The notes under the pieces were generated by a model. It was not told the DNA's origin and made no database searches. It was given only the letters and a program-made list of their open reading frames with translations. From Euclidia mi (lineage: Eukaryota > Arthropoda > Insecta > Lepidoptera > Erebidae), in contig OX123185.2 of the NCBI GenBank assembly GCA_944739405.2, positions 7,065,840-7,129,839 of the forward strand: 64,000 bases of DNA, written 5' to 3'. The translations under genes were made by a program, and so were the position numbers. Positions within the stretch are counted from its first letter, which is position 1. Every line of letters begins with the position of its first letter. Below are positions 33,646-45,008 of the stretch, in pieces.

Positions 33646-34292
33646 TATAGCTTATTATATAACTTATAGAGGAATGTATTAAATTATTAATTATTATGTA
33701 CTTACAGATTGCGCCATTCACATCCTTATAATGAGAATAATTTCCATAATTAGCGCGCAAACCATTGACATAAATAAAGCCATATTTTATTTCAGGATAA
33801 TAGGGTAAGCTGTAACAATAAGGCGATAATATAATATTATACAGTATGCAATATGTGGTTCTCAAGGAAGATCTAAATAAATATACATTTATTAATAATA
33901 GTATGTAAGTATATATGTGTGTTAATCCTTTTTGATAAATAATAATTACAAATATTAAAATAATTAATAGGCTTCCGGTATTCGGCATTGGTACAAGAAA
34001 AAAAATAATTATTGGCTTTGCTGTGTGACGCAAGTAGGTATAAGTAAAGAAGGCATAAGGTGTGAAAAGCATAACAATTACAATCGCATAATAACAAAAT
34101 GGAGAAAAGCATTGACAGTTTGTTAAGACCATTATGTAATGTATCCCTAATAAAATTGTATCAGGTTTCCTAAATAAAATTATATCAGCTAAAATGCGAG
34201 ATTGTATGTTAATATAATAATATAAACTAGTGTGCACTATGCAATTTACGCTATTGTTACAAGCATTCAAACGGTACTGGAGCCAAAAACCT
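33638..34292 (-). CDS. Open frame filling the ORF1-ORF2 gap (putative third ORF)
   Basis: The frame is open without a stop from 34292 to 33638 (about 218 codons), overlapping the end of ORF1 and the start of ORF2 by a few codons. It is -1 relative to ORF1 at the ORF1 stop. The first in-frame ATG is at 34132 (about 164 residues); an upstream non-ATG or frameshift entry would give about 210. The product would be very hydrophobic: IVIVMLFTPYAFFTYTYL, SLLIILIFVIIIY and IYTYILLLINVYLF look like membrane spans. Composition (Ile, Tyr, Asn, Leu) also follows the high A+T, so translation is unproven. No known LINE protein resembles it to my knowledge. Confidence 0.35.
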
Positions 34293-35304
34293 TAGTAATG
34301 TCCTTCTCACTTCGTATACGTTCAGTTTGCTTGCCGTCATCCTTACGTGCCAGAATTTGTCCATGCCGAGTCCAGATGTACTTCCATTGGTGTTGATGGG
34401 CCGACTGTTTTACTAAATAGAATAGGCGCTTATTAGTCGATGTCAGGCGTTCGTTTACGTAAATTTGCTGTGGCGGACCGGTTAGTTCGACGTCGGACGA
34501 TGTAAGGCCACGACGTACTCGAGCCGCGCGCAGTAAACTTTCGCGCGTCGCGCGCCGGACGAACCTTATAATAATTGGCCGTGGTTTTGGCGCTATGGGG
34601 TCGGCAGAGGCAGTGCTTGTGTTGGTCCTGTTCCGTCGGGTCGAACCAATACGCTCTGCATGTACTACTTCTCCGTCATTGATTTCTATTCCAAGTTTAG
34701 TGGCCATTGTTTTAACCAGATGGAGCACGCTTTCATCTTTATGCTCGGGCATACCCGCTATTTCGACGTCGTTCAGTAGAGCCGCTTGGTCTCGTTCATT
34801 TAGCTGGCATTTTAATTCGCTAATTGTATCCTCCAGCAAGTCCACATTTGCCGGCACCGCTTGTTCAAACTTGGTTTCTAAAGTCGAGACACGGATATCC
34901 AAGTTGGAAATATTTTCATGACACAGCTTAAGTGCCCCTTTAAAATCGGCCATTTCCAGCCTGCATTCACGGATTTCAGCCCTCAGGGCATGCAGTTCCT
35001 CACGGAAGGAACGTATCTCCAATGCCAGGTTACCCTTAACTTCCTCGCTAGCTACGCGATGAGTAGTATCGTTGAGGCCAGCTGCGCTGGAATGTGTCTC
35101 TGGAGTATGGAAATTACTCGTTGACTTGGCAGAATTTTTCGGGGTAAGATGACTACCAGAGCACCCAGGACAGATCCATTTAGCACCGACCGATCCAGTA
35201 TCAGTTACATTAGCGCAGCCATGGTGATAGGCTGTCGAACATTTAGTACATTTGATTGCAGCCGTGGCCGCAAGAAATTTTCCACATGCACCACATTTAA
35301 CCAT
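34267..35304 (-). CDS. CR1-like LINE ORF1: PHD finger, coiled coil, FP25-like (345 aa)
   Basis: Nucleic-acid-binding partner of ORF2. N-terminal PHD-type zinc finger with Cys4/Cys7, Cys19/Cys22, His27 or His28/Cys30 and Cys45/Cys48. Heptad-rich segment at about 88-178 (EIRSFREELHALRAEIRECR) predicts a coiled coil for oligomerisation. RRM-like stretch about 178-250 (VEIAGMPEH, VVHAERIG, RPIIIRFV). The C-terminal 275-320 block (IYVNERLTSTNKRLFYLVK, YIWTRHGQILARK) resembles the baculovirus FP25-type domain common in insect LINE ORF1s. The ATG at 35304 has a good context (AACAATGG) and follows a GC-rich 5' UTR. Ends in TGA; no disruption is seen. Confidence 0.88.
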   Translation of the reverse strand: MVKCGACGKFLAATAAIKCTKCSTAYHHGCANVTDTGSVGAKWICPGCSGSHLTPKNSAKSTSNFHTPETHSSAAGLNDTTHRVASEEVKGNLALEIRSFREELHALRAEIRECRLEMADFKGALKLCHENISNLDIRVSTLETKFEQAVPANVDLLEDTISELKCQLNERDQAALLNDVEIAGMPEHKDESVLHLVKTMATKLGIEINDGEVVHAERIGSTRRNRTNTSTASADPIAPKPRPIIIRFVRRATRESLLRAARVRRGLTSSDVELTGPPQQIYVNERLTSTNKRLFYLVKQSAHQHQWKYIWTRHGQILARKDDGKQTERIRSEKDITKVFGSSTV

Positions 35305-36844
35305 TGTTTTGATTGTTTAGTTCGCTAATCGCGCGGGAGTTATAGGTGGCGCCTACGTTGCAACACAGCTGCGCGGACGCACAGCGAGTTCACCCAATCG
35401 TACGCAGTGAGCTAAGATACGGTGGCCTATTGTAGTACTTATGTTGTCGCAGAGATGGCGCTGTTATAAACAGTGTTTATTATGGTTAAAAATCGCCACA
35501 GTTCATGGTCATTCAGTACTGTAACACGACAAACTCTGCAAGGGCTGTTGTCCACTCACACTATAGATAAGTTCACTAATGTCAATGCACAGGATTATCA
35601 GTGTTCATATTTTTACTATCAGATACAGGGTAGATCAATAGTCAATAGTAAAAGCTAGTTTTAGGAGAGTTTTTATTTTAAGTTTTTAAACTTTACACTT
35701 CACTAGAACACTGCACTACAACATATGTTACGTATCGTTATTCGCTTTAACTGAATTTAACGCTCTTTGGAAACGAATCTCACTATTTTATTTTTAAGGA
35801 CTTGACAATATTTATGACCGTGAGATAACATTGACCTCCGTGACGTCACTCCTGGAGTAAAGCGTATTAATTTAGCAGAATGCCGCTAAGAGGATGATCT
35901 GCGGTAATTAGGGCTGCACATTGAGAACAGACTTGGTGTCAGGAACCGTTATGGTAAGACGCGGTTACTGTGTTACGTAAGTGTGTATTATAGAGAACTT
36001 GCTTCGTTGTTCAACGTGTTTCAATTTACATTGCAGTAATGTGTTCAAGTAATTGAGATATGTATTAAAGCCATTAACTTTGAATTTGTACGCCCGATGC
36101 ATGGCAGGGTAAAGATCACAATGTAATTAAAATAATATCTTTTGGAGCTTATGTTCTACAGATAAAGAAATTGAATTGATTTTTAGTTGCTTTCCGCAAT
36201 CAACGAAGACTTCACGTATAGCGCAGTGGTTTAAACGGACGTCTAACCATTTAGTCAGTTAGTTCACACCTTTCTTTCGATACCCATTTTGTTCTTTTGA
36301 GTCCGAGTGTTACTTCATTTGTGTCTGTTCATTGAATGTTAGTGATATTTCCATGCGAGTTTATCACATACTTTACAAATTTACGTAAAACTTGGTTAAT
36401 TCATTTACGTAAATTTATTTAAATACTTTACAAAGAAATCTGGCTGAAATATACAACTTTATACACATTGTACAAGAAAGGTTATGGTATATTTCATAAT
36501 TGACATATAAATATATATAAATAAAACATATAAACCTATTTGACTAAATAAAAGCCCCCAGATAACAACGCTGCAGAAATATTCAAAGAAGCGAGTTCCA
36601 ACGATGCGTGTCAAAAAAATAATTTAATTAATTGAAAAGCTGTTCAGTGGGTAGTACTCCCACTAGAGAGGATACAGTTATTTCATTATTAATTTGATTT
36701 TATGAACAAGAAGCGCTTTCTATCAATTTAATTAATTTGTAGATAGTTATTATGAAGTACATCGATATGTTTATGGATTGCGGCAGATATATAATCGGTT
36801 GTGATGTTGTCATCAAGTCCGCAATAAAGTTTTTTTAAATGTTA
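35305..36844. other. LINE 5' UTR then non-coding sequence
   Basis: 35320-35460 is GC-rich and probably the LINE promoter/5' UTR. The remainder is AT-rich without supported genes; a weak tRNA-like head (TAGCGCAGTGGTTTAAACGG) at about 36217 may be a decayed SINE. Confidence 0.4.
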
Positions 36845-36960
36845 TTAGCAGCGAACGGTCAGACTTATCACCTGATGGTAAGCGATTACCGCACAAGTAA
36901 CACCAGAGAAGACACAATTGGGTTGCCACCCTTTGAGTTAGGAAAAGGAATACGGAAAAA
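36845..36960 (+). repeat. Dispersed 'GCAGC..GGTAAGCGATTACC' repeat
   Basis: Contains CCTGATGGTAAGCGATTACC, ACACCAGAG and GGGTTGCCACCCTTTGAG. Same family as 9118-9225 and the inverted 29681-29850. Confidence 0.6.
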
Positions 36961-37764
36961 AAATCAAATTCACTTCCCTATCCTATTATTATTATTAATT
37001 CGTGCGTCGTAAGAGAGGTTTAAAGCAAATACATGAAGCAAATATGTAGTATCTTTGGGCGGAAACTGAAAACTTAACATCATTGCAACTTGTCTGACCA
37101 GCTTGGTATAGTAGGCCAAATCCTCCTTACGACTCACAAGGCTAATATGACGTAAATAAAGAGAGACCTATTATGATCATTTTCCATAAAAAATCTGTCT
37201 TAGTATTATTATAAACTATTTCACATCTCATATAATGTATATGTAACATTTCATTTATAAGTTTACTCATACCCATTTCTGCCACCTACAAGCGATACCT
37301 GTCAATTCCAAGCCGAGGTACGGTTATTAGGCTACCTGGCCATTGAAGCGAACAGAAATAATTCGCGACGTGGCTAGTGAATTGGTGTTTTCCTGATGTT
37401 GAGTAATACTTAAAGTTCATTTGTCTGCTACTTACAGGTCAAGCACGTCAATGCAGTGGGTATTTTATTCTTGTTTAAGAGCTCAGGTTAGTCGATTAAG
37501 TAACTTCTATGAAGTTCTCTCCGACATCCTTGAATAAAGACAACCGCTAGGCGACGAAGCGCCATGTATCAGAGCATACAGCTTACCGACCGCACGCCAG
37601 CAACAAAGTATCCGTTTAGCAGACTTTAATAGAGTCGAGCTAATGTGGAGAACGTGGCCAGCCCTTGTTGGTTAACCACACGTCACCAACGGAAGAGCTA
37701 GTCGCATGAAGCATTTGGTCAACTAGACGAGTATTTAAGAAATGTTACTGAGGAAATCTTGACC
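36961..37764. other. No gene seen
   Basis: Only a short GCTTGGTATAGTAGGCCAA block near 37101 repeats, inverted, in the GGCCTACTATACCACGCTGG stretch near 38838. Confidence 0.4.
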
Positions 37765-37890
37765 CTGTGGGTGGCAGAAGATGGATGACGTTGCTGGGAC
37801 CGGCCCAAAAAGAGGTGGCGAGACCACCTAGACGCCAACCACAAGAACTGGATTGAGGTTGCATGCGAGAATGAAAGAAGAAACGTAATG
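37765..37890 (+). pseudogene. LINE C-terminal fragment (RTE-like)
   Basis: A short plus-strand frame reads RPKKRWRDHLDANHKNWIEV followed by ACE, the GRPKKRW-R-D-L / W-A-D motif of RTE-type C-termini. Both sides lack further LINE sequence, and the surrounding frame has stops. Confidence 0.6.
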
Positions 37891-38418
37891 TTTACTAAAC
37901 TAACTATGATCAAGCCTCCGGCACTCTCTCACTTACAAGATCCGACTAAGCAAAATAAAACCTGTCACACTTCTTCAATATGTTGATTTTTTTTAATAAA
38001 GCTTGTCTGATCATCCAAAATCAATAAGGGATTTCCTAGCTAGGCACCTCTTTATAAAAACCGCATGTTTTGCTTCACTTCAATGGGTGAGCACCCTTAT
38101 AGTTTAGCAATAGCGTTATTGCTTGTAACGAAGCAGAGCACCAGGCACGTATATGACGTTTTTCCCCGTCACCAATATACGGAGACCTCTTACCCGGGCT
38201 TGTCGCTACAAGAATGCGAGATGTTTCGTCTACGCTATCGACGTTACAGGTGTCAAATTAAATTGGACACTTCGACACTTTTGCTGAGTTTCTAAAGAGA
38301 GACCTGCACGTAATAAACGATGGAAAATTGATGGCGTTTGAAGTGCATTTCATATGACGTCAGATAGACGGTTTTTGATTGCTTGTACAATAATTGAAAT
38401 AAAAAATGAATGATTACC
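37891..38418. other. No gene seen
   Basis: AT-rich, without supported features. Confidence 0.4.
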
Positions 38419-38550
38419 TCGCGTAGCCATAGTGTCATCGACTGCCACGCCGAAGATTGCGGGTTTAATTCCCGCTCACGTCAAAAACTTGTGAGCATGA
38501 ATATGGATTTTTGTCTGGTCTGGTTGTTTCTTTGTAAAGTATATATATAG
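38419..38550 (+). repeat. SINE-C 5' part
   Basis: Head with GACTGCCACGCCGAAG and TTTAATTCCCGCTCACGTC, then AACTTGTGAGCATGAATATG and TTTGTCTGGTCTGG. It corresponds to the first half of 41573. Confidence 0.7.
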
Positions 38551-39587
38551 TTTATAAGTTCGTTACATAAGCAGTGGTTAATAAACCGTAAGCAGTTTAA
38601 TAGTCATGGCATAAACCTTTGCACCCCTAATGTTGCAATGGTCTAAGGTCAATCCTTCGTGTATTCTGTCAAGTTATGTCCGCAATTTTGATTTCAAAGG
38701 GCTTAGGCAAAATGACGATTTTGAAAGAGTGGTTTCGGGACCGATGGTAGAGCAGCAATTAATACAAGCAACATTTAATGAATGTCGCTTGTGTTAAATG
38801 CTGCTGGACTAGGCCTCTCCTTTGAAAGGAGGAATTGGCCTACTATACCACGCTGGCCAAACGGGTTGGTATAGGGTTTGTATCAAGTTTTCCTTCTCTT
38901 ACAGTGCTGTTCTCTGCATAATCTTCTCCCTCGGTCAGCTCTTACGATACCCATGGGATGATATCGGGTGGTGACAATCCGTATTCTTAATCCGTCACCA
39001 CACGGACATTTTCATAATTAATATGTTATTTTTGTAAATAACTTGAAAAGCTTTTATATCATACAAAGCTCGTGTAGTGTGATAAATTTGTTAATAATAA
39101 TGTTAATTTAGCCTTTTAAAGCATTTAAACAAAACATTGTTTTAAAAAAAATGTTTTTCCCTATTTTATTTATAAATATACCGTAAACTTGCACGAACAG
39201 TTAAATTCATAAAATTTAACAGGACTGTTAACCATAATGAGCGCTTTATTAAAAACAATGCTTTTGCTCTGTGACAAGATCAATGCATTATTTTTATATA
39301 TGGCACTTGAAATGTTGCAGAAAAACTCTTGTTCAAAGCAGACTTTGAGTTAAAAATAATTTGTTTGAGGCTGTGTCCTTGATAAGCTGTGAGTAGAGTG
39401 TTAGCGACAGCGGAACTATTGGCCGATCCCATATATGTATTTACATATTTGACATAAGTTTTATACAAAATATGTCAAAATATACAAAGTCCGCCAGATA
39501 TTTTTATTTCATGTTAATATGAAAACAAACAGTATGCTATAACTAAATTATAAGCTATTTATCATATATACAAACAAAATAAATAAA
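38551..39587. other. No gene seen
   Basis: Contains the inverted dispersed blocks mentioned at 2160 (about 38935-38990) and at 36961 (about 38838); otherwise AT-rich without features. Confidence 0.4.
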
Positions 39588-41409
39588 TGGCTGTGAGGCT
39601 GCCGTACATGCGCTGTCTACGTACCTTGGCTGCGGTAAAGGTGAGGTCATTCTAAAGATTGATTTGAAAAATGCCTTCAACTCAGTGAACAGGGACACCT
39701 TGTTGACAGAAGCTAAATTAGAAACTCCCAAAATTTTTAAATTCCTTTGGCAATGCTATAGAAATCCATCCAAATTAATTTATAAAGACAATGTGTTGGA
39801 ATCTGCTGTTGGTTGTCAACAAGGTGACCCTCTCGGGCCAGTCATTTTTAGTTTAGCCATTCACCCAATAATAAAACAAATAAATTCAAAATTTAACGTC
39901 TGGTTTTTGGACGACGGGACCCTGGGAGGGGACGTTAACACCGTCTTACAAGACTTAGAACTAATAAAAAATAAATTTAAAGCAATTGGTTTGGAATTAA
40001 ATTCAGACAAATGTGAAATTTTTATTACTGACATTTTGGATACCGTTTCGATCTTAACAAAATTTAATTCTTTGGCGCCAAATATTAAAATCATAAATAA
40101 ATGTTCCTTCCGCCTCCTTGGATCCCCTATTTTCGACGACGCTTTTGGTTCTTTTATAGATGAAAAACTACAAAATTTCTGTGAAACTTCAGAACGGCTT
40201 TACAAAATTAATATTCATTCGGCTTTCACGATTATTCGGCACTGCCTTTTTGTTCCAAAATTTACATATTACTTGCGGTCCTCTCCCTTTTGGAAACATT
40301 TATCCCTATTGGAAAACATTGACAATATTATTCGGCACACCTTGAGCAAAATTCTAAATCTTGACATGAACGACCGAGTGTGGCTTCAATCAACTTTACC
40401 AGTTCGTTTGGGCGGCCTCGGCGTTCGCAAAATTACCGATGTAAGTCTTCCAGCGTTTTTGGCCTCGGTCCACGGCGCTGAGGAATTGACCAGGAAAATT
40501 CTAGAACCCACACTGGTTAATTCTGAAGTGCCGTGCAAGACTGATGCCATTAACGCTTGGAAAATGGCTTGCCCGAGCTCTGACTTACCCCGATTTCTAT
40601 CCTCTCAGAGGCAATGGGACGGGCCGCTCTGTAGCAGGATGCGAGAATATCTTTTAAATACTGCATCCAGTGTTTCAGAGCGTGCCCGTTTGTTGGCTGT
40701 GGGAGAGTGGGAATCGGGGCTATGGCTTCAAGCACTTCCATCGTCCAACATAGGAACTATGTTGGACGATACAACTTTCCGCATCGCTTCTTGCCTACGC
40801 TTGGGAGCTGTTTGCGTTTCTCCGCATCGCTGTCACTGTGGTGAAGCCGTCGACAGTCTTGGCCACCATGGCTTATCGTGCAGCAGGAGTGCTGGGCGTA
40901 TTTCCCGACATGCCCACATTAACGACATACTCCGTCGAGCTCTTGTTACCGCCGGAGTACCAGCTCATCTTGAACCGAATGGCTTGGTACGCGACGATGG
41001 GAAGAGACCAGACGGTATGTCCTTATTACCTTGGAAGATGGGCAGGCCTCTGGTATGGGACGCGACATGCGTCGATACCCTTGCGCCATCACATCTTCCA
41101 AGTACAGCTGGATCGGCTGGCGCTGCTGCTGCATCAGCGGAGACCCTCAAACGGCGCAAATACGGAAACCTATCTGGTAATTACGTTTTTGAGCCGTTTG
41201 GGGTCGAAACGCTGGGGCCATGGGGCCCAAGTGCACGCGCTCTTTACAAAGAAATCGCCAAAAGAGTGATCGACGCTTCCCGTGACCAGAGGGCTGGTTT
41301 ATATTTCGCAGAAAGATTAAGCATTGCTATTCAACGTGGCAATGCTGCCAGCCTTCTGGGCACGCTACCAGCTGACAGCGTTGCGGAGGAATTTCTTGAC
41401 GCGTCGTAG
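39588..41409 (+). CDS. 5'-truncated LINE: RT with C-terminal zinc motif and restriction-like endonuclease
   Basis: Open frame from the truncation point (about 39588, before the first ATG at 39664) to the stop at 41409, about 607 codons. Counted from Met 39664: just upstream is KIDLKNAFNSVN (RT motif A); QQGDPLGP is at 52-59 and catalytic FLDD at 81-84. A C-terminal C-x-C..H-H-x3-C cluster lies at 390-406, then R-P-D-G (448-451) and D466, which fit a PD-(D/E)xK restriction-like endonuclease as in R2/NeSL-type LINEs rather than an APE endonuclease. Motif wording (QQGDPLGP, LDDGTLGG) differs from R2 and R4; I cannot name the clade. The long intact frame indicates recent insertion. Lacks the N-terminal part, so non-autonomous. 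Confidence 0.85.
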
Positions 41410-41572
41410 TCAATTTCCTTTTTTTATTGATTTATTTTTTCTTTTGTTATCATTAATTATTTAGTTTTTATAGTTTAGCTTAGGATAGTTTAGTTATATA
41501 CAAAGTATATAATTATGTATATCTAGTAGCCAAATGTATAGATAGATCATATATTTTCATATACATATTTCG
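41410..41572 (+). other. 3' UTR of the REL-type LINE
   Basis: AT-rich, T-run-rich sequence between the stop codon and the start of the SINE-C head. The exact LINE 3' end is not resolved. Confidence 0.5.
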
Positions 41573-41830
41573 ACGACCGGTTGGCACAGCGGGAGTGTAA
41601 GCGACTCCTACGCCGAAGTCGCCGGTTCAATTCCCGCTCAAGTCAAATATTTGTGTGCATGAACATGGATGTTTGTCTTGGTCTGGGTGTTTCTATGATA
41701 ATAATTATGTATTTACAAAAAAAGTATATATGTATGTTAATCCATTATTTAGTACCCATAACACAAGCACTGCTTAGCTTGGGACTAGATGGTGATATGT
41801 AAAAAAAAAACAAAAAAAGAGAAAGAAAGA
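41573..41830 (+). repeat. SINE-C, full length
   Basis: tRNA-like head: CGACCGGTTGGCACAGCGGG, GTAAGCGACTCCTACGCCG and B-box-like GGTTCAATTCCCGC. Body: ATTTGTGTGCATGAACATGG, TTTGTCTTGGTCTGGGTG. Tail: GCTTGGGACTAGATGGTG, then an A-rich run with GAAAGA repeats. It lies immediately after a LINE 3' UTR. Confidence 0.85.
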
Positions 41831-42532
41831 AAAAAGATATATTCGAATCGGTCACATTAATAACGGCGCGGTGCGATGACAAATATTTTCGTTCGATATG
41901 CCATTACCTATTTCATTACCTACATAGGTATACAATAAAATTGTGTGTAAACAGAAATCATCTGGATATGAGATTTTATAACAAATATATTATGATAGTG
42001 AACAATGCACGTGTTATAAGCAAATGCAGTATATAAACTTATTTTATTACGTAATTTTGTAATAACGCGACAACCACATGACACAACTAGCCCGAGCAGT
42101 AAACAAAACTATTCTTACTACCCTTTTGAATTACATTAGAAAAGTATTGTCGTACAACTCGTATCAATAACTTGCCAAAAGATGCCGTAGACATGAAATA
42201 AATAAATGATACCTATAATAAATTCCAGTTTTAAATTCTATTACGGATCACACAAGTTTTTAAATTCGCAGTTTACTTCCTATTTATCGATAAAATGACC
42301 GCCTATTCCATAGCTCTATCCGCGCAACGAACTCAGTTATTGTGGTGGATGAGGTCAAACTCGACGTTAAATTGTATTACATCCAAAGGCCGGGAGCCAA
42401 AAGGTTGGTAATAAGATTTTAATACCCATTAAAACCAATTTTCTCTCAGTTCACCACCGTAACTCTTCTTCCGACCAATAACGAGCCTTTCTTAAACCGT
42501 ATCTTAATATTTCGAGCTCCTCCCCGTTTCTT
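41831..42532. other. No gene seen
   Basis: AT-rich, without supported features. Confidence 0.4.
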
Positions 42533-42965
42533 TAATAATAATAATAATAATAAAATCTTTATTTTCAGATCATACAATCCATAGATATACCTACTTAAAG
42601 TTATTTTATTTTATTTTATTTTATATAATTATATGACGGTCGATGACTCGTCATCCAATGCCACATAATGGGGCTAACTAGCCTGTTTGCTGCAGTGCTA
42701 ACCAGGCTATTGGAGCTGTCGCGCACTCGCCGCATCAGGGATGCCATCCGATTGCGCATAATTGCATAAAAATCAGGCACGCCTGCCTCAGCAAACATCC
42801 CCGACGCGCTGCAAAAGCGCGGCAACCCCAACATCACCCTAAAGGCGTTATTGTATTGGATACGCAGAGCGCTGTACGCGTTCTGCGTATAGCGGACCCA
42901 TAGAGGACACGTGTACAAGGACTGGCAGTAAGCCCAAAATAATGTTGTGAAATTACGAACAATTT
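42533..42965 (-). pseudogene. 5'-truncated LINE C-terminal fragment
   Basis: Minus strand encodes FWAYCQSLYTCPLWVRYTQN, then ALRIQYNNAFRVMLGLPRF, ASGMFAEAGVPDFYAIMR, a conserved C-terminal region of Jockey-superfamily EN-RT proteins. Ends with AATAAAGATTTT and an (ATT)n tail at 42533-42553, like the tail layout of the CR1-like element at 30165. Confidence 0.75.
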
Positions 42966-44417
42966 ATATTTCAAACGGCCTGCCAAGATTGGAAATTATA
43001 GAGTTAATAGCACACCATTTATTATCCAAAAATACAAAAATGAATGCGTGCTTTAACAATATTTTGGTTGGGCGTGAGTTTTACAAATAATATCAATATA
43101 TATTTTTAGGAAAAGACCATACTTTTCTAGATTCTGGGCTTTTGTATACACACAGTATACGTTAAAACTAAAGTAGGTGTATTCTTATCCTACATGGGAA
43201 TTATTTTTGAAATGCGAGTACTCTTTTAAAGAAATCAAAAGAAACAGTAGTAATACATAGTCGTATACTTACTGACTGACGGTGATAGTGGGATGAGCTA
43301 GACTCCTTCGAGCGAGATTGTTTTCAAGAGGGAAATGTTGAGGATTTACGGAAGAAAATTGGGGACGCATTTGCACTACAGACGCACGTCACAGACTCTT
43401 GAAAAAGAACTAAGTATCACCAAGCAATCGAATCGAGCTATGAATAATGTTGGGTCACCCCGAAACCCTAAAACTGTATATTTTCCTTCGAATTTAAACG
43501 CTACTTTCATTTCCTTTCGACGCAACATCAGAGATTTTATCAAGCTCTCTTTGTTGCCTTGTCAATTACCTCAAGAATAATCGACGTTCAGCACTATTGC
43601 CAACAAAGATATTATATTTTCCTTTCCTTTGAAATCAATATGCATTTCAAAGTTAAGGTCGTGGAATTATATACTGCTTTGTGGACCAAGTGGATAAATA
43701 TTGTTATTTTTACCTAACACTTTTAAAGTAATTCCAAGACATGTCACGGTGAACTGACTTTTTATTTTCCTATGGTCTCTGCCCTGCTGATACTTCGGGC
43801 AAAGAACTACAACTGTTAATATAAATTCTGAAATTGAATTATATGAGTAAGTTGTGTGCACTGCGGATTTGAATGTGATATACTTTCTGTATAACACTAC
43901 GTTACTCTATCCAGTAGACTATAGAGGCCATGCTCCTTTCTCCAAATTACTTCATCAAAATTCCTTTACAGGATAAGCTAGTCTTTGACAAGTTACTTCA
44001 GTTCTTCCACGTAAATCTTACTATTATCATATACTAGTTGCTGGTGTTTATGATTCTTTACATTTGCAAGACTTCCAGTCTTGTCTGATCTGATTATCCT
44101 ACTTTACATTAACAATAGTTCTGGAACTATTGCCTTACCCGTTTGTTAGATCACTATGCAAAACAATAATCTAGATTTCTGTGCTACCATCTTAGATTAC
44201 TGAAGATATTTTTTTAATGTTGAATGATTTTTGGCTATTGATATTGGGTGCACACTGAAGTTTTAGTAATAAGGTTTCTTATACAATTTAATTTAATAAA
44301 AATATTTATAGAATATTTCATTCAATTTGCAAATGTAATTCTGTAGGTAATATCACAAGCATTTTTATACCTGTTTCCGTATAAATAAACATTCAAACAT
44401 ATCCTGTTTGTCTTTTA
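42966..44417. other. No gene seen
   Basis: AT-rich; none of the short open frames shows a motif. Confidence 0.4.
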
Positions 44418-44652
44418 AGGCCTTGCCACACGGCACAATTTTACCACTGATCAAATTTTCAATCGAATTGGCTTTGCCCGTCTACACGACACAATCAAAG
44501 CACAGATTTTCATTCCGTCCACCCGATTGGTTAAAATCTGGTGGTACCGCCCACCTGATGAACTTGAGTTGGACGACTGGCGTCTACACGTCACGATTTC
44601 ATCAAGTGATTTAGTCAAGTTGGACGTAAAATTGTGCCGTGTGGCAATGCCT
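44418..44652. mobile_element. PIF/Harbinger-type MITE (235 bp, TTA TSD)
   Basis: Inverted ends AGGCCTTGCCACACGGCA and AGGCATTGCCACACGGCA, both running into CAATTTTAC, flanked by TTA at 44415-44417 and 44653-44655. No coding content; internal GTCTACACG words recur. Confidence 0.85.
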
Positions 44653-45008
44653 TTATTCTCAGACGCCAAGTAAAATTACTACTAACATACTTTACCGCAA
44701 CATTTCAGTGCCAGTACTCCATCTTTCAAATGAGACAGCAATTGTGCCGTAATTGAAACAAAATACTCATTTAAATAAGAACATTTATTTTATTTCTTAA
44801 GCTAGCCAAATTACTTTAAGGTAATGAAAAAAATATTGGTATAGTAGATGTGATTGTGTATTTGTGAGTTCGGCAATATACAAATGGAATTATTTGTAAA
44901 AACGAGTGAGTTTTATTATATACAAATAAAATAATACGTAAAAAAATCTTAAGAAATGAATGAATGAAAATGTTTTTTATAAAATAATATTTTCTTGGGT
45001 TTACGCGA

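Larger units (their letters stand above)
30165..35304 (-). mobile_element. CR1-like LINE, apparently complete
   Basis: Minus-strand order: GC-rich 5' UTR (from about 35304 up to at least 35460), ORF1 (35304-34267), a 621-bp inter-ORF gap, ORF2 (33645-30772), about 600 bp of 3' UTR, then AATAAAGATTT and a (TTTC)n microsatellite tail ending near 30175. Both ORFs are open. Similar 10-mers lie outside both ends, GCACCACAAC at 30147 and GCACTACAAC near 35714; if these are a target duplication, the 5' UTR is about 400 bp. Open ORFs and a clean tail suggest a recent insertion. Confidence 0.85.

Noticed and set aside
33700..33712. Consensus splice donor (GTAAGT) on the LINE strand before ORF2
   Set aside because: No matching acceptor that would yield a sensible ORF1-ORF2 transcript; probably chance.
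40550..41269. Alternative frames across the REL-type LINE
   Set aside because: Shadows of the long open LINE frame in other phases.
41574..41650. tRNA-like sequence with A and B boxes
   Set aside because: Continues into a dispersed SINE body and A-rich tail; same layout at 18104, 24104 and 38419, so it is a SINE head, not a tRNA gene.
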